A stretch of 21,256 nucleotides of DNA, taken from the NCBI GenBank assembly GCA_937874455.1, contig CALNBE010000159.1:1-21256 (forward strand), read 5' to 3'. A program made the position numbers and the translations under genes. The notes under the pieces were generated by a model, which saw only the letters and a program-made list of their open reading frames with translations, was not told where the DNA came from and did no database searches. Positions 8,341-15,500 of the stretch are shown here, in pieces (within the stretch, counting starts at the first letter, position 1; each line of letters begins with the position of its first letter). This DNA comes from an uncultured Opitutia bacterium (GTDB lineage: Bacteria > Verrucomicrobiota > Verrucomicrobiia > Opitutales > UBA953).

Positions 8341-8577
8341 AGTCAAAGCTAGCGCAAAATTGAAATATACACTTAACGTATCTTCCAAGCATGGGACTTT
8401 CCAGAAACATTCCTTTCGAAAACAGCGGAAATGGCTTTTGCCTCGATGAGCCCTCGCAAACCATCATCACACAAAAAACGACAAATTCATTTAAATCAAC
8501 AAAATGAATAAAGTATATTTTCGAATTTAAAAAATTTAATTTTTATTTCTTTTATTGCCCATTCGCTTCAAAAAGCT

Positions 8578-8589
8578 GCGGAATTCCGC
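8578..8589 (-). terminator. Weak candidate terminator after the RDD gene
   Basis: On the minus strand the palindrome GCGGAATTCCGC is followed by AGCTTTTTG, about 55 nt past the stop of the RDD gene. The stem is only 4 bp around AATT, so as a terminator it is marginal; it may simply be a palindrome with an EcoRI-type core. Confidence 0.25.
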
Positions 8590-8643
8590 CTTCCCACCTG
8601 CGGGGAAAAGCATAATCAATCCACACCCTGCACTACAGCCGTT

Positions 8644-9102
8644 TCAATCCCAAGTCTGCTCCAGCGTCGTCGCCGAAAGCCAGTCCCGCCAAGGCACCCA
8701 GTGCGGAACAAAAAGAGAAACCCAATGCCCCAAAAGGAAGATTTGCCCCGCAACTGGTAGCAACACCACCAGCCCAAAGACCATTTCTCTCAAAAAAACC
8801 GCGCGAAGAAATCCCGCGCTGCGGCCATTTCGCCGCACCACGCGGATTTTCACAATGCGCATCCCCAAAGTCTGCCCGCGCCAGGACAATCCGCCAATCT
8901 GCAAACCGATAAAAATCACCAGCATCAAACCCCACCCCGCTAGCATCGCGCAAAACGTTTCAGAGTAAACCCCTTCCGTCACGCGCCTCAACTCCCCATG
9001 CACAAACCCCAGCGGCGAAAGCACAACGAGGAAAAACAAAAAATCCAGCACAGCAGCGCTCAAACGTTGCCCTGTCTCCGCTGGGGTTTGGTAAAAGCTC
9101 AT
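8644..9102 (-). CDS. RDD-family integral membrane protein
   Basis: 152 residues with three hydrophobic segments at about 14-36, 50-72 and 108-130. It begins with the RDD-type start (TGQRLSAAVLDFLFF, Arg and Asp of the signature) and carries the family's amphipathic TLGMRIVKIRVVRRNG loop. RDD proteins are small inner-membrane proteins, often of unknown role; some are linked to ion homeostasis. It lies 92 nt downstream of dnaA on the same strand and may be transcribed with it. That spacer holds nothing recognisable. No Shine-Dalgarno precedes the ATG. The fold call is good; the function is unknown. Confidence 0.85.
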   Translation of the reverse strand: MSFYQTPAETGQRLSAAVLDFLFFLVVLSPLGFVHGELRRVTEGVYSETFCAMLAGWGLMLVIFIGLQIGGLSWRGQTLGMRIVKIRVVRRNGRSAGFLRAVFLREMVFGLVVLLPVAGQIFLLGHWVSLFVPHWVPWRDWLSATTLEQTWD

Positions 9103-9194
9103 AGGTAGCGCTGGAAAAACAACTCCTTTGCTACCGATCCGTTATCTCAATCGCAACAAAAAATGCCTACAATCAACAAAATAGAGAATTCACC

Positions 9195-10574
9195 CTAAGG
9201 CCGATGGCTGCTAATTTGCACCAACAAATACTCCACCGCCCGCTTCACATTTGAGTCAACCTCCATTTGCCCCTCCACAGTCTTTCTCGCGTGAATCACG
9301 GTGCCGTGATCGCGCCCGCCAAAGGCATCGCCAATCGCCACCAAAGACAATCCCGTCAACTGCGTGCACAGATACATCGCCACCTGCCGGGCAAAGGCAA
9401 TGCTCGCGGTCCGGCGCTTCGAAGTCATGTCAGCGAAATTGATCCGATAATATTCCGCCACCTTGCGCTGCACCATCTCGGGATTCAACTGGTTTGCCGC
9501 CTCTTCCAACAGCACATCCTGCAAAACATGTTCCACCGTGCCAATTGTCACCGATTCCGCACTGTTTCCCAGTTGGATGTAACCCGCGATCCGCAAAACC
9601 GCACCTTCGAGATTGCGCACATTCCGGGCAATGCGGGCCGCCAAAAACTCAATAACATCATTGGCCAGCGCGATTCCCCGCACTCCTGCTTTTTTCCGCA
9701 AAATTGCCATTCGCGTTTCCAAACCGGGAGCCTTGATGTCCGCCGTCATCCCCCAAGAAAAACGCGACACCAGCCGCTCCTGCAGCTTCGCAATCTCGCT
9801 CGCTGGACGGTCACTGGTCAGCACGATCTGCTTGTGGCAGTTGTGCAGTTCGTTGAAGGTATGGAAAAATTCCTCCTGGGTACTTTCCTTCCCCGCCAGA
9901 AAATGGATGTCATCGATCAGCAGCACATCGATTTCCCGATAGCGCCGCCGAAACTGCGCAATCGTGCCCTCCTGCAACGCGCCAATGTAATCATTGGTAA
10001 ACGCCTCGCTGGAAACGTAAACAATCCGTGCCTGCGAATTCCTCCGGATTACCGAGTGCGCCACCGCATGCATCAAATGGGTTTTCCCCAAACCGGTCGC
10101 CCCGTAAATAAACAACGGGTTGTAAACATGCCCCGGATCGTTCGAAACCGCCAGCGAGGCTCCGTGCGCCATCTCGTTCTCCGGCCCGACAATGAAATTC
10201 TCAAAAGTGTTGCTCGCCTTGATCGCTGCCGGCATCGCCACTTCCACCCGCCGGGAGGGAGCCTCCGCCACCGCCCGGGGCACGGTCACAGCCGGCTCCG
10301 GCAACCGCCGTTCCACCTGCGGCGCGGACAAGCGATAGCCCATTTTTCTTCCCGCTGCCAGTGTCACAAAACGCGTCAGCAAATCCTGGAAATTCTTGTT
10401 CACCCACAATTCAACAAAATCACTGGGAGCCAGCAGCAACAAGTCATCCCCGTCCAACCCCGTGCAGGTGATGCCGTCAAACCAGTTCATATACTCCGAA
10501 TTCGGCAAATGCTTCCGCAACTCGGCCTTTACCGTTTGCCACAAAGAGGTGGAAATATCGCTCGACAATGCCAT
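9195..10574 (-). CDS. dnaA: Chromosomal replication initiator protein DnaA
   Basis: 459 residues, a typical DnaA length. Domain I (about 1-75) begins LWQTVKAELRKHLPNSEYMNWF. A Pro/Ala/Arg-rich linker spans about 82-118. The AAA+ core opens with the usual NTFENFIVGPENEMAHGAS, with Walker A GATGLGKTH at 158-166, Walker B LLIDDIHFL at 218-226 and the arginine-finger region ERLVSRFSWG at about 267-275. Domain IV (about 365-459) ends in the DNA-binding signature AIGDAFGGRDHGTVIHA at 413-429. DnaA-ATP binds DnaA boxes and melts oriC. No dnaN, recF or gyrB follows; the neighbour is an RDD protein. A DnaA box lies 39 nt upstream of the start next to a TTGACA, which suggests autoregulation. Confidence 0.98.
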   Translation of the reverse strand: MALSSDISTSLWQTVKAELRKHLPNSEYMNWFDGITCTGLDGDDLLLLAPSDFVELWVNKNFQDLLTRFVTLAAGRKMGYRLSAPQVERRLPEPAVTVPRAVAEAPSRRVEVAMPAAIKASNTFENFIVGPENEMAHGASLAVSNDPGHVYNPLFIYGATGLGKTHLMHAVAHSVIRRNSQARIVYVSSEAFTNDYIGALQEGTIAQFRRRYREIDVLLIDDIHFLAGKESTQEEFFHTFNELHNCHKQIVLTSDRPASEIAKLQERLVSRFSWGMTADIKAPGLETRMAILRKKAGVRGIALANDVIEFLAARIARNVRNLEGAVLRIAGYIQLGNSAESVTIGTVEHVLQDVLLEEAANQLNPEMVQRKVAEYYRINFADMTSKRRTASIAFARQVAMYLCTQLTGLSLVAIGDAFGGRDHGTVIHARKTVEGQMEVDSNVKRAVEYLLVQISSHRP

Positions 10575-10596
10575 CGGGAAAAATGCGGGCTGATTG

Positions 10597-10621
10597 TGTC
10601 AAAATGTTCTAATTATTCACA
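10597..10621 (-). promoter_or_regulatory. dnaA promoter-proximal DnaA box and -35-like element
   Basis: TTATTCACA at 10613-10621 (plus-strand orientation) matches the consensus TTATNCACA. Immediately beside it, on the minus strand, TTGACA at 10597-10602 is a perfect sigma-70 -35. At a 17-nt spacing the -10 would fall at the dnaA start and is not consensus, so the promoter assignment is weak while the DnaA box is sound. Confidence 0.5.
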
Positions 10622-10746
10622 GTGCGCCACCCAGCCCGATAAAATAGGCCTTCCGCGCCTGTCGCAGCCCTGTAACCCTCTTGTTTCCTAAGAAATTTCC
10701 CCTCAACTCCTGAATCCGTCCGCACAATTTCGCACCACAAAACATC

Positions 10747-10765
10747 TTAACGCATTCTACGTTAA
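10747..10765. repeat. Inverted repeat TTAACG-N7-CGTTAA
   Basis: Perfect 6-bp arms around CATTCTA inside the dus-dnaA spacer, about 180 nt upstream of dnaA. It could be an operator or part of the origin; nothing identifies the binding protein. Confidence 0.4.
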
Positions 10766-10903
10766 TTTCTTTTGAAAACTGGGCTATGGAGTTCATGCAA
10801 GGTCGATGGCTGAAAGTTAAAATGCAATCCGGGGGAGTGAATCCGGGTAAGCCAGCACTTTTGATCTTTGCCTTCCCCCTCGCAAGGGGAACTCATTCCC
10901 AAG

Positions 10904-10912
10904 TTATTCACA
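10904..10912 (+). promoter_or_regulatory. Second DnaA box TTATTCACA
   Basis: Exact repeat of the box at 10613, in the same orientation and 291 nt away. It is followed by a short GC-rich stretch (CGCCTCTGCG) and then the AT-rich tract, the order box, GC spacer, AT-rich DNA seen in basal unwinding systems. No obvious DnaA-trio repeat was recognised. Confidence 0.55.
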
Positions 10913-10993
10913 CGCCTCTGCGAACAAATTTTTTTCAAAATTTTTCTCAAAAAGACAGCCTTTCTTTGACGCAACAACAAGCGCTTACAGGAA

Positions 10994-11007
10994 AACAAAT
11001 GTTTGTT
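10994..11007. repeat. Inverted repeat AACAAA-TG-TTTGTT
   Basis: Perfect 6-bp arms with a 2-nt centre, between the AT-rich tract and the 3' end of dus. It may belong to the origin or be transcript structure past dus; it has no T-tract typical of a terminator. Confidence 0.35.
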
Positions 11008-11087
11008 GGCCCGTGTTTTTTCGCGGCGGACTCTTACAAAAAAACTTTGTTCTGGATTCTGCAAAAAAAAGCTCCTCTGCAAAAATC

Positions 11088-12107
11088 TCAGCCCTCCCCG
11101 GCATCCTGGGTATCCACCGACCCACGACAAAGCGCCACCAGTCGCTCCACCTCCTCCAGACTGTGGCAATGCGACAGTTGCGCCCGGAGTTTTCGCGATC
11201 CGGGCAGATCCTTGGTGAACGGATGCAGCTTGCTCAGCATCCAGCGCACATCCGCCGACTCCCGTCGGTAGGCCTCGCGCTCCTGATCCGCCATCAAAAT
11301 CCGCGCATACGCCAGCAGCGTTTCCCAGCGCTCCTCCGCCGTCGGCGCAAAGGAAATTTCCTCCCCGCGCAGCCACGCCTTGGTCTCCGCGAACAGCCAC
11401 GGATTTCCCAGCGCCCCGCGCCCGATCATCAGCCCCGCCACGCCGCTTTCCCTCCGCCGCCGCACCGCCATTTCCCCGCTGCGAATGTCACCGTTGCCGA
11501 TCACCGGCACTTGCACCGAGGCCACCACTTTTGCAATTTCCTCCCAGTCCGCCTCACCGGAATAGCCCTGCGCCTTGGTGCGCCCGTGCACTGCGATGGC
11601 CCGCACCCCGCCATCTTCCAGCCGCCGCGCCACGTCCGCCGCCACGATGCTTTCCGCGTCCCAGCCGAGCCGCATCTTCGCAGTCACCGGCACTTCCGGC
11701 ACCGCCCTGACCACCGCGCCCGCCACGTCCGCTAGCAACGCGGGACAGCGCAGCAGGCCCGATCCGGCGTTTTGCTCGACCACATTGTGCGCCGGACAAC
11801 CGAAATTGATGTCGATGAAATCCGGCCGCAGCCGCTCCGCGATCAACTGCGCCGCCCGCGCCATCGAATCCGGCGTCGCCCCGAAAATTTGCACCCCCAT
11901 TGGCCGCTGCGCTTCCGTGAAATCAATCGTGCGCCACGTCCGCGCCACCTCCCGAATCAAAGGCTCCGACTGCACAAACTCCGTCACCATCACATCCGCG
12001 CCCTGCGCCTTGCACAGCTCTCGAAACGCAATGTCCGTGAACCCCGCCATCGGGGCCAGATAGAGCGGACAATTTCCTTTGCAGAACCAAGACAGCGATT
12101 CAGGCAT
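11088..12107 (-). CDS. dus: tRNA-dihydrouridine synthase (DusB-like)
   Basis: 339 residues. The FMN-dependent TIM barrel begins with LYLAPMAGFTDIAFRELC (residues about 16-32). It carries the catalytic cysteine at about 104 in DINFGCPAHNVVEQNAGSGLL, the lysine in VTAKMRLGW, AIAVHGRTKAQGYSGEADW, and the phosphate-binding IGNGDIRSG and LMIGRGALGNPWLF. A helical RNA-binding C-terminal domain follows (about 255-339). The enzyme reduces specific uridines in tRNA D-loops using NADPH. The motif set fits the DusB/NifR3 group best, but paralogue assignment is not certain. It follows rarA by 107 nt on the same strand and precedes the putative oriC. The ATG lies after a T-rich leader without Shine-Dalgarno. 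Confidence 0.93.
   Translation of the reverse strand: MPESLSWFCKGNCPLYLAPMAGFTDIAFRELCKAQGADVMVTEFVQSEPLIREVARTWRTIDFTEAQRPMGVQIFGATPDSMARAAQLIAERLRPDFIDINFGCPAHNVVEQNAGSGLLRCPALLADVAGAVVRAVPEVPVTAKMRLGWDAESIVAADVARRLEDGGVRAIAVHGRTKAQGYSGEADWEEIAKVVASVQVPVIGNGDIRSGEMAVRRRRESGVAGLMIGRGALGNPWLFAETKAWLRGEEISFAPTAEERWETLLAYARILMADQEREAYRRESADVRWMLSKLHPFTKDLPGSRKLRAQLSHCHSLEEVERLVALCRGSVDTQDAGEG
11346..11364. repeat. Back-to-back copies of the iterated word inside dus
   Basis: CGCAAAGGAAAT (11346-11357) runs directly into TTTCCTCC (11357-11364). The junction forms the palindrome GGAAATTTCC (11352-11361), also seen at 13532-13541 in rarA and 18447-18456 in the yifB gene. In dus the region encodes Glu-Glu-Ile-Ser-Phe-Ala-Pro. 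Confidence 0.55.
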
Positions 12108-12186
12108 AAACGAAAAAATTCAAACGGGTGAAAAGTTTTCTGAGAAAAACGTGCGCGAGGCTTTTGAAAAACTGCGGCAAATTTTC

Positions 12187-12220
12187 CCCTCCGCGTCCTC
12201 CGTGTCCTCTGTGGTTAAAA
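12187..12220 (-). repeat. Scattered-type repeat containing CCACAGAGGACACGGAGG
   Basis: Just past rarA the minus strand reads TTAACCACAGAGGACACGG and then GGACGCGGAGG. Near-tandem 9-mers of the form GGACRCGGA give it internal periodicity. I recall strings of this type as widespread intergenic repeats in environmental bacterial genomes. A related fragment, ACACAAAGACGCGGAGG, occurs at about 21000-21017. The rarA stop codon (12215-12217) falls within it. Confidence 0.5.
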
Positions 12221-13585
12221 ACCGCCCTTCCCTCCCTGTTCCCTCGCCATTTTCCTCCGCAGTTCGTTCCACCGCGCCAGGCGCTCACCAATCGCCGCTT
12301 CCGCTCCGTTGGTGCCCGGCTGATACAACCGCAGGGGCCGTTCCAGATAGTTCTGCCCGGAAATTCCTTCGGGAAACTCATGGCTGTAAAGATACTCTTT
12401 CCCCTGCCCGAGCGACTTGTTCAACTTGGTGTGCGCGTCCCGCAAATGCAACGGCACCGGCTGACGCGCCTCCTCGCGCACCGCTTTTTTCGCCGCAAAC
12501 AGGGCGTTGGTCGCGCTGTTGCTCTTGGGGCAGGTGGCGAGGAAAATCACCCCGTGCGCCAGATTCAGCGCGCACTCGGGCAGGCCGACAAACTCGCACG
12601 CCTGCTGCACCGCCATCGCCACGCCAATCGCCCGCGAGTCCGCCAGCCCGACGTCCTCCGAGGCGAGAATCACCAACCGCCGCGCGATGAAGCGCGGATC
12701 CTCGCCGCCTTCCAGCATCACCGCCAGCCAGTAGAGCGCCGCGTCGGGATCGCTGCCGCGAATCGATTTGATAAAGGCCGAAGCGGTGTCGTAGTGCTCG
12801 TCCTCGCCACGGTCATAGCGCAAATGCCGCTCCCGCGCAAAAACCGCCACTTCCTCCAAAGTCAGCGGCGTATGCATGGGATGACTGGCCACCAGCGTCT
12901 CCAGCGCGTTGAGCGCGCGGCGCATGTCTCCCTCGGTCATCTGCGCCACCGCCCGCAGCACATTTTCCTCCGCGCTCACTCCGCTCGCGCCCAAGCCGCG
13001 TTCGACATCCGTCAACGCGGCCCGCAACGCCGCCACCACCGCATCTTCCGGCAGCGGTTCCAGTCGAAACAAATGGCTCCGGCTGAGCAGCGGAGGTATC
13101 ACGTAAAAACCGGGATTGTGCGTGGTGCAGCCGATGATCCGCACATTTCCCGCCTCCACGTCCGGTAGCAGCAGATCTTGCTGGGCCTTGTTGAAGCGAT
13201 GAATCTCGTCGATCAGCAACACCGTGCGCCGCTCCGGGCGCATCCTTGCCAGCCGCAAAATGTCGCGTAACTCGGCGGTGTTCGACAGCACCGCGTTGAT
13301 CCGCACGCAGGTGCAACGGGTTTCCGCCGCGATCACCTCCGCCAGCGTGGTTTTGCCGCAGCCGGGCGGACCGTAAAACAACAGGCTGCCAAAGGTGTCG
13401 CTCGCAATCAGCCGCGGCAGCAGGCTGTCCGGCCCGAGCAATTTTTCCTGCCCCTGCACCTCGGCCAAGGAGCGCGGACGCATCCGCGCCGCCAGCGGCG
13501 GACGAAACGCCGGCACGCCGTCGCCCGCGGAGGAAATTTCCCCGGCATCGTCAAAAAGCTGCGGCTGTTCACTCTCCTCGCTCAT
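12215..13585 (-). CDS. rarA: Replication-associated recombination protein RarA (MgsA/WRNIP1 family AAA ATPase)
   Basis: 456 residues from the ATG at 13585 (an ATG at 13621 would add 12). The core follows the family: PLAARMRPRSLAEVQGQEKLLGP, Walker A GPPGCGKTT at about 72-80, Walker B LLIDEIHRF with Asp126-Glu127, sensor CTTHNPGFYVIPPLLSR, and the C-terminal tetramerisation region with YDTASAFIKSIRGSDPDAALYWLA, ILASEDVGLAD and CPKSNSATNAL. RarA acts at stalled forks with SSB and the clamp loader pathway. The N-terminus carries QPQLF at residues 7-11, fitting the QxxLF beta-clamp-binding pattern. It is transcribed divergently from the DAHP synthase gene and upstream of dus. Confidence 0.95.
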   Translation of the reverse strand: MSEESEQPQLFDDAGEISSAGDGVPAFRPPLAARMRPRSLAEVQGQEKLLGPDSLLPRLIASDTFGSLLFYGPPGCGKTTLAEVIAAETRCTCVRINAVLSNTAELRDILRLARMRPERRTVLLIDEIHRFNKAQQDLLLPDVEAGNVRIIGCTTHNPGFYVIPPLLSRSHLFRLEPLPEDAVVAALRAALTDVERGLGASGVSAEENVLRAVAQMTEGDMRRALNALETLVASHPMHTPLTLEEVAVFARERHLRYDRGEDEHYDTASAFIKSIRGSDPDAALYWLAVMLEGGEDPRFIARRLVILASEDVGLADSRAIGVAMAVQQACEFVGLPECALNLAHGVIFLATCPKSNSATNALFAAKKAVREEARQPVPLHLRDAHTKLNKSLGQGKEYLYSHEFPEGISGQNYLERPLRLYQPGTNGAEAAIGERLARWNELRRKMAREQGGKGGF

Positions 13586-13695
13586 TGCCCTGCACCCTGC
13601 CGAAAAACGCCCGCCGCTCAACGCTTATCCGCGCGCTGCGCCCGGCCTTTGGCTGCTTGCCAGCACGGGGAATTCCCTGCATGTTTGCTGCTTTT

Positions 13696-14739
13696 ATGAT
13701 TCCTACACAAAATTTGCGGGTGCGGGAAACCATCCGGCTCCTTTCGCCTCACCAATTGGAGGCACTCCTGCCAACACCATTGGAAGTCAACGCCACCGTC
13801 GCCGAGGGACGCGAACAGGTTCGCCGCATCATGGACGGCGAGGATGACCGTCTTCTGGTGGTGATCGGGCCCTGCTCCATCCACGATCCCGATGCCGCGC
13901 TCGATTACGCCCGGCGGCTTGCCAAATTGCGCGAGCGCTACGCCGACAAACTGTGCCTCGTGATGCGCGTCTATTTTGAAAAACCCCGCACCACTCTCGG
14001 CTGGAAGGGGCTGGTCAACGATCCGTTTCTCAACGGCACCTACGACATTGAAACGGGCCTGAAAATCGCCCGCCGCCTGCTTATCGACATCAACCGCCTC
14101 GGCTTGCCCGCCGCTACCGAGGTGCTCGACCCGATCACGCCGCAATACTTCGACGACCTGATCACCTGGGCCGCCATCGGCGCCCGCACCACCGAGTCCC
14201 AAACCCACCGCGAAATGGCCAGCGGACTTTCCATGCCCGTCGGTTTTAAAAACGGCACCGACGGCTCCCTCCAAGTCGCCATTGACGCCATGATCGCCGC
14301 CCGCTCCCCCCACAGTTTCCTCGGGATGGACGAGGACGGTTTTACCGCCATCATCCGCACCACCGGGAACCCCCAGGGACATGTCGTTTTGCGCGGAGGA
14401 AAAAACAGCCCGAACTATGATCCGCAAAATGTCGCCGCCGCCCAAGCCGCCCTGCGCAAAGCGGGGTTGCGCGAGACCCTAATGGTCGATTGCAGCCACG
14501 CCAACTCCGGCAAAAAACACGAGAACCAGGTCCACGTCTTCGACAGCGTCCTCGCCCAGCGCAAGGCGGGAAACCGCGCCCTCGCCAGCGTAATGCTGGA
14601 GAGCAATCTCTACCCAGGCCAGCAGCAGTTGGGCGACGATCCCAAGGCACTCCAGTACGGGATATCCATCACCGACGCCTGCATCGACTGGGAAACCACC
14701 GAGGCATTGCTGGCCCGCGCCCACGCAGAACTGCCCTGA
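13696..14739 (+). CDS. aroG: 3-deoxy-7-phosphoheptulonate synthase, class I (AroF/G/H type)
   Basis: 347 residues. The chain aligns end to end with the E. coli AroF/G/H class: LLVVIGPCSIHDP, MRVYFEKPRTTLGWKGL, VLDPITPQYF, IGARTTESQTHREMASGLSMPVGFKNGTDG, VVLRGGKNSPNY, DCSHANSGKKHENQ and GISITDACIDWE. It condenses phosphoenolpyruvate and erythrose-4-phosphate into DAHP, the first step of the shikimate pathway in the cytosol. The metal-binding Cys, His, Glu and Asp of the family are present. The start at 13696 fits the short N-terminal arm (IPTQNLRVRETIRLL) of AroG; the ATG at 13681 is the alternative. Which aromatic amino acid inhibits it cannot be read here, so the symbol is nominal. The SDR gene follows after 22 nt. 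Confidence 0.95.
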   Translation: MIPTQNLRVRETIRLLSPHQLEALLPTPLEVNATVAEGREQVRRIMDGEDDRLLVVIGPCSIHDPDAALDYARRLAKLRERYADKLCLVMRVYFEKPRTTLGWKGLVNDPFLNGTYDIETGLKIARRLLIDINRLGLPAATEVLDPITPQYFDDLITWAAIGARTTESQTHREMASGLSMPVGFKNGTDGSLQVAIDAMIAARSPHSFLGMDEDGFTAIIRTTGNPQGHVVLRGGKNSPNYDPQNVAAAQAALRKAGLRETLMVDCSHANSGKKHENQVHVFDSVLAQRKAGNRALASVMLESNLYPGQQQLGDDPKALQYGISITDACIDWETTEALLARAHAELP

Positions 14740-14761
14740 GCCATTTTTCTCCGACCACACC

Positions 14762-15475
14762 ATGAAAAACCTCGCAGGCAAAACCGTCCTCCTCTCCGGT
14801 GCCACCTCCGGCATTGGTCGCGCGCTGGCGCTGCAACTCGCCCGCGCGGAAGCCAGCCTGGCCCTTTGCGGTCGCTCAAAGGAAAAACTCGCCGAAGTGG
14901 TCCACTGCTGCCGGGACTCCGGAGCCGCCGCCATTTTCGCCCAAGCATTCGACGCCACCGACAACGACGCAGTGCGGCAATTCGTCCGCGAAGCCACTGC
15001 CACTCTGGGCAGCCCCGCCATCCTCATCAACAACGCCGGCGCCAATCCCGGCAAAGCTCCTGTCGCAACGCAGCATATCGCCGAACTCGACTATATGTGG
15101 GCGCTCAACTGCCGCGCCCCCTGGGTTTTCACCCAGGCTTGCCACCCGCTGATGGTCGCTGCCGGCGGCGGACACGTCGTCAACATTCTTTCCACCACCC
15201 TCCGCTTCGCCAACGAAACCGTCGCTGGCTACACCGCCACCAAGGCCGCCTGCGAGGCATGGACCAACATCTACCGCAAGGAGGCGCGCCGGGAAAACAT
15301 CCGCGTCACCGCCGTGTATCCCGGCGGCACCGACACACCTTTCCGCACGCTGGAACGCCCCGACTACATGCGCCCGGAGACCGTCGCCGAGGCCGTCTTT
15401 CAGACTTTGCTGCTGCCCGCCGACGCCACCGTGCACGAGATCGTCCTCCGTCCGGCGGTGGAGGAAAACTTTTAA
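14762..15475 (+). CDS. Short-chain dehydrogenase/reductase (classical SDR)
   Basis: 237 residues with the full classical SDR motif set: cofactor-binding SGATSGIG at 12-19, NNAG at 90-93, Asn116, catalytic Ser144, and Tyr157-x3-Lys161 in GYTATKAA, followed by VYPGGTDTPF. The Arg38 in CGRSKEK after beta-2 favours NADP(H). Substrate is unknown; the family covers alcohols, ketones and acyl carriers. The gene lies 22 nt downstream of the DAHP synthase gene and is probably co-transcribed, but nothing in its sequence ties it to aromatic synthesis. A 25-nt spacer separates it from the convergent mtfA-like gene and contains one AATTTCCTCCGCG word. Confidence 0.92.
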   Translation: MKNLAGKTVLLSGATSGIGRALALQLARAEASLALCGRSKEKLAEVVHCCRDSGAAAIFAQAFDATDNDAVRQFVREATATLGSPAILINNAGANPGKAPVATQHIAELDYMWALNCRAPWVFTQACHPLMVAAGGGHVVNILSTTLRFANETVAGYTATKAACEAWTNIYRKEARRENIRVTAVYPGGTDTPFRTLERPDYMRPETVAEAVFQTLLLPADATVHEIVLRPAVEENF

Positions 15476-15500
15476 CGGTGGCCCCAATTTCCTCCGCGCC

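Larger units (their letters stand above)
8241..8643. other. AT-rich 400-nt intergenic spacer
   Basis: No credible gene was found here. Composition falls sharply compared with the flanks, and 8481-8558 is almost entirely A and T (runs such as AATTTAAAAAATTTAATTTT). The spacer must hold the tetR promoter and any terminator of the dnaA-RDD transcript. It also contains two palindromes (8329-8340 and 8578-8589) and a TATACACTT string resembling a weak DnaA box near 8366-8374. A 62-codon minus-strand frame in the middle has no family features and was not accepted. Confidence 0.6.
10575..11087. other. Putative chromosomal replication origin (oriC) upstream of dnaA
   Basis: This 513-nt gene-free stretch separates dus from dnaA. 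It contains two identical DnaA boxes TTATTCACA (10613-10621 and 10904-10912) on the same strand. About 12 nt after the second box lies an AT-rich tract (10924-10955, long T and A runs) suitable as an unwinding element. Other structure includes inverted repeats at 10747-10765 and 10994-11007 and a direct pair AATCCGGG at 10826 and 10840. A 161-codon plus-strand frame crossing it and running antisense into dus has no family character. Placement beside dnaA is the classical oriC context, but only two strong boxes are visible. Confidence 0.55.

Noticed and set aside
8282..8470. 62-codon minus-strand frame upstream of tetR
   Set aside because: Lies in AT-rich spacer over the candidate operator, lacks any protein signature and would occupy the tetR promoter.
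9267..10691. 474-codon frame antisense to dnaA
   Set aside because: His/Arg/Gln-rich shadow of dnaA, no recognisable domains.
10786..11271. 161-codon plus-strand frame in the dus-dnaA spacer
   Set aside because: Crosses the AT-rich tract and DnaA box and runs antisense into dus; low-complexity tail and no family features.
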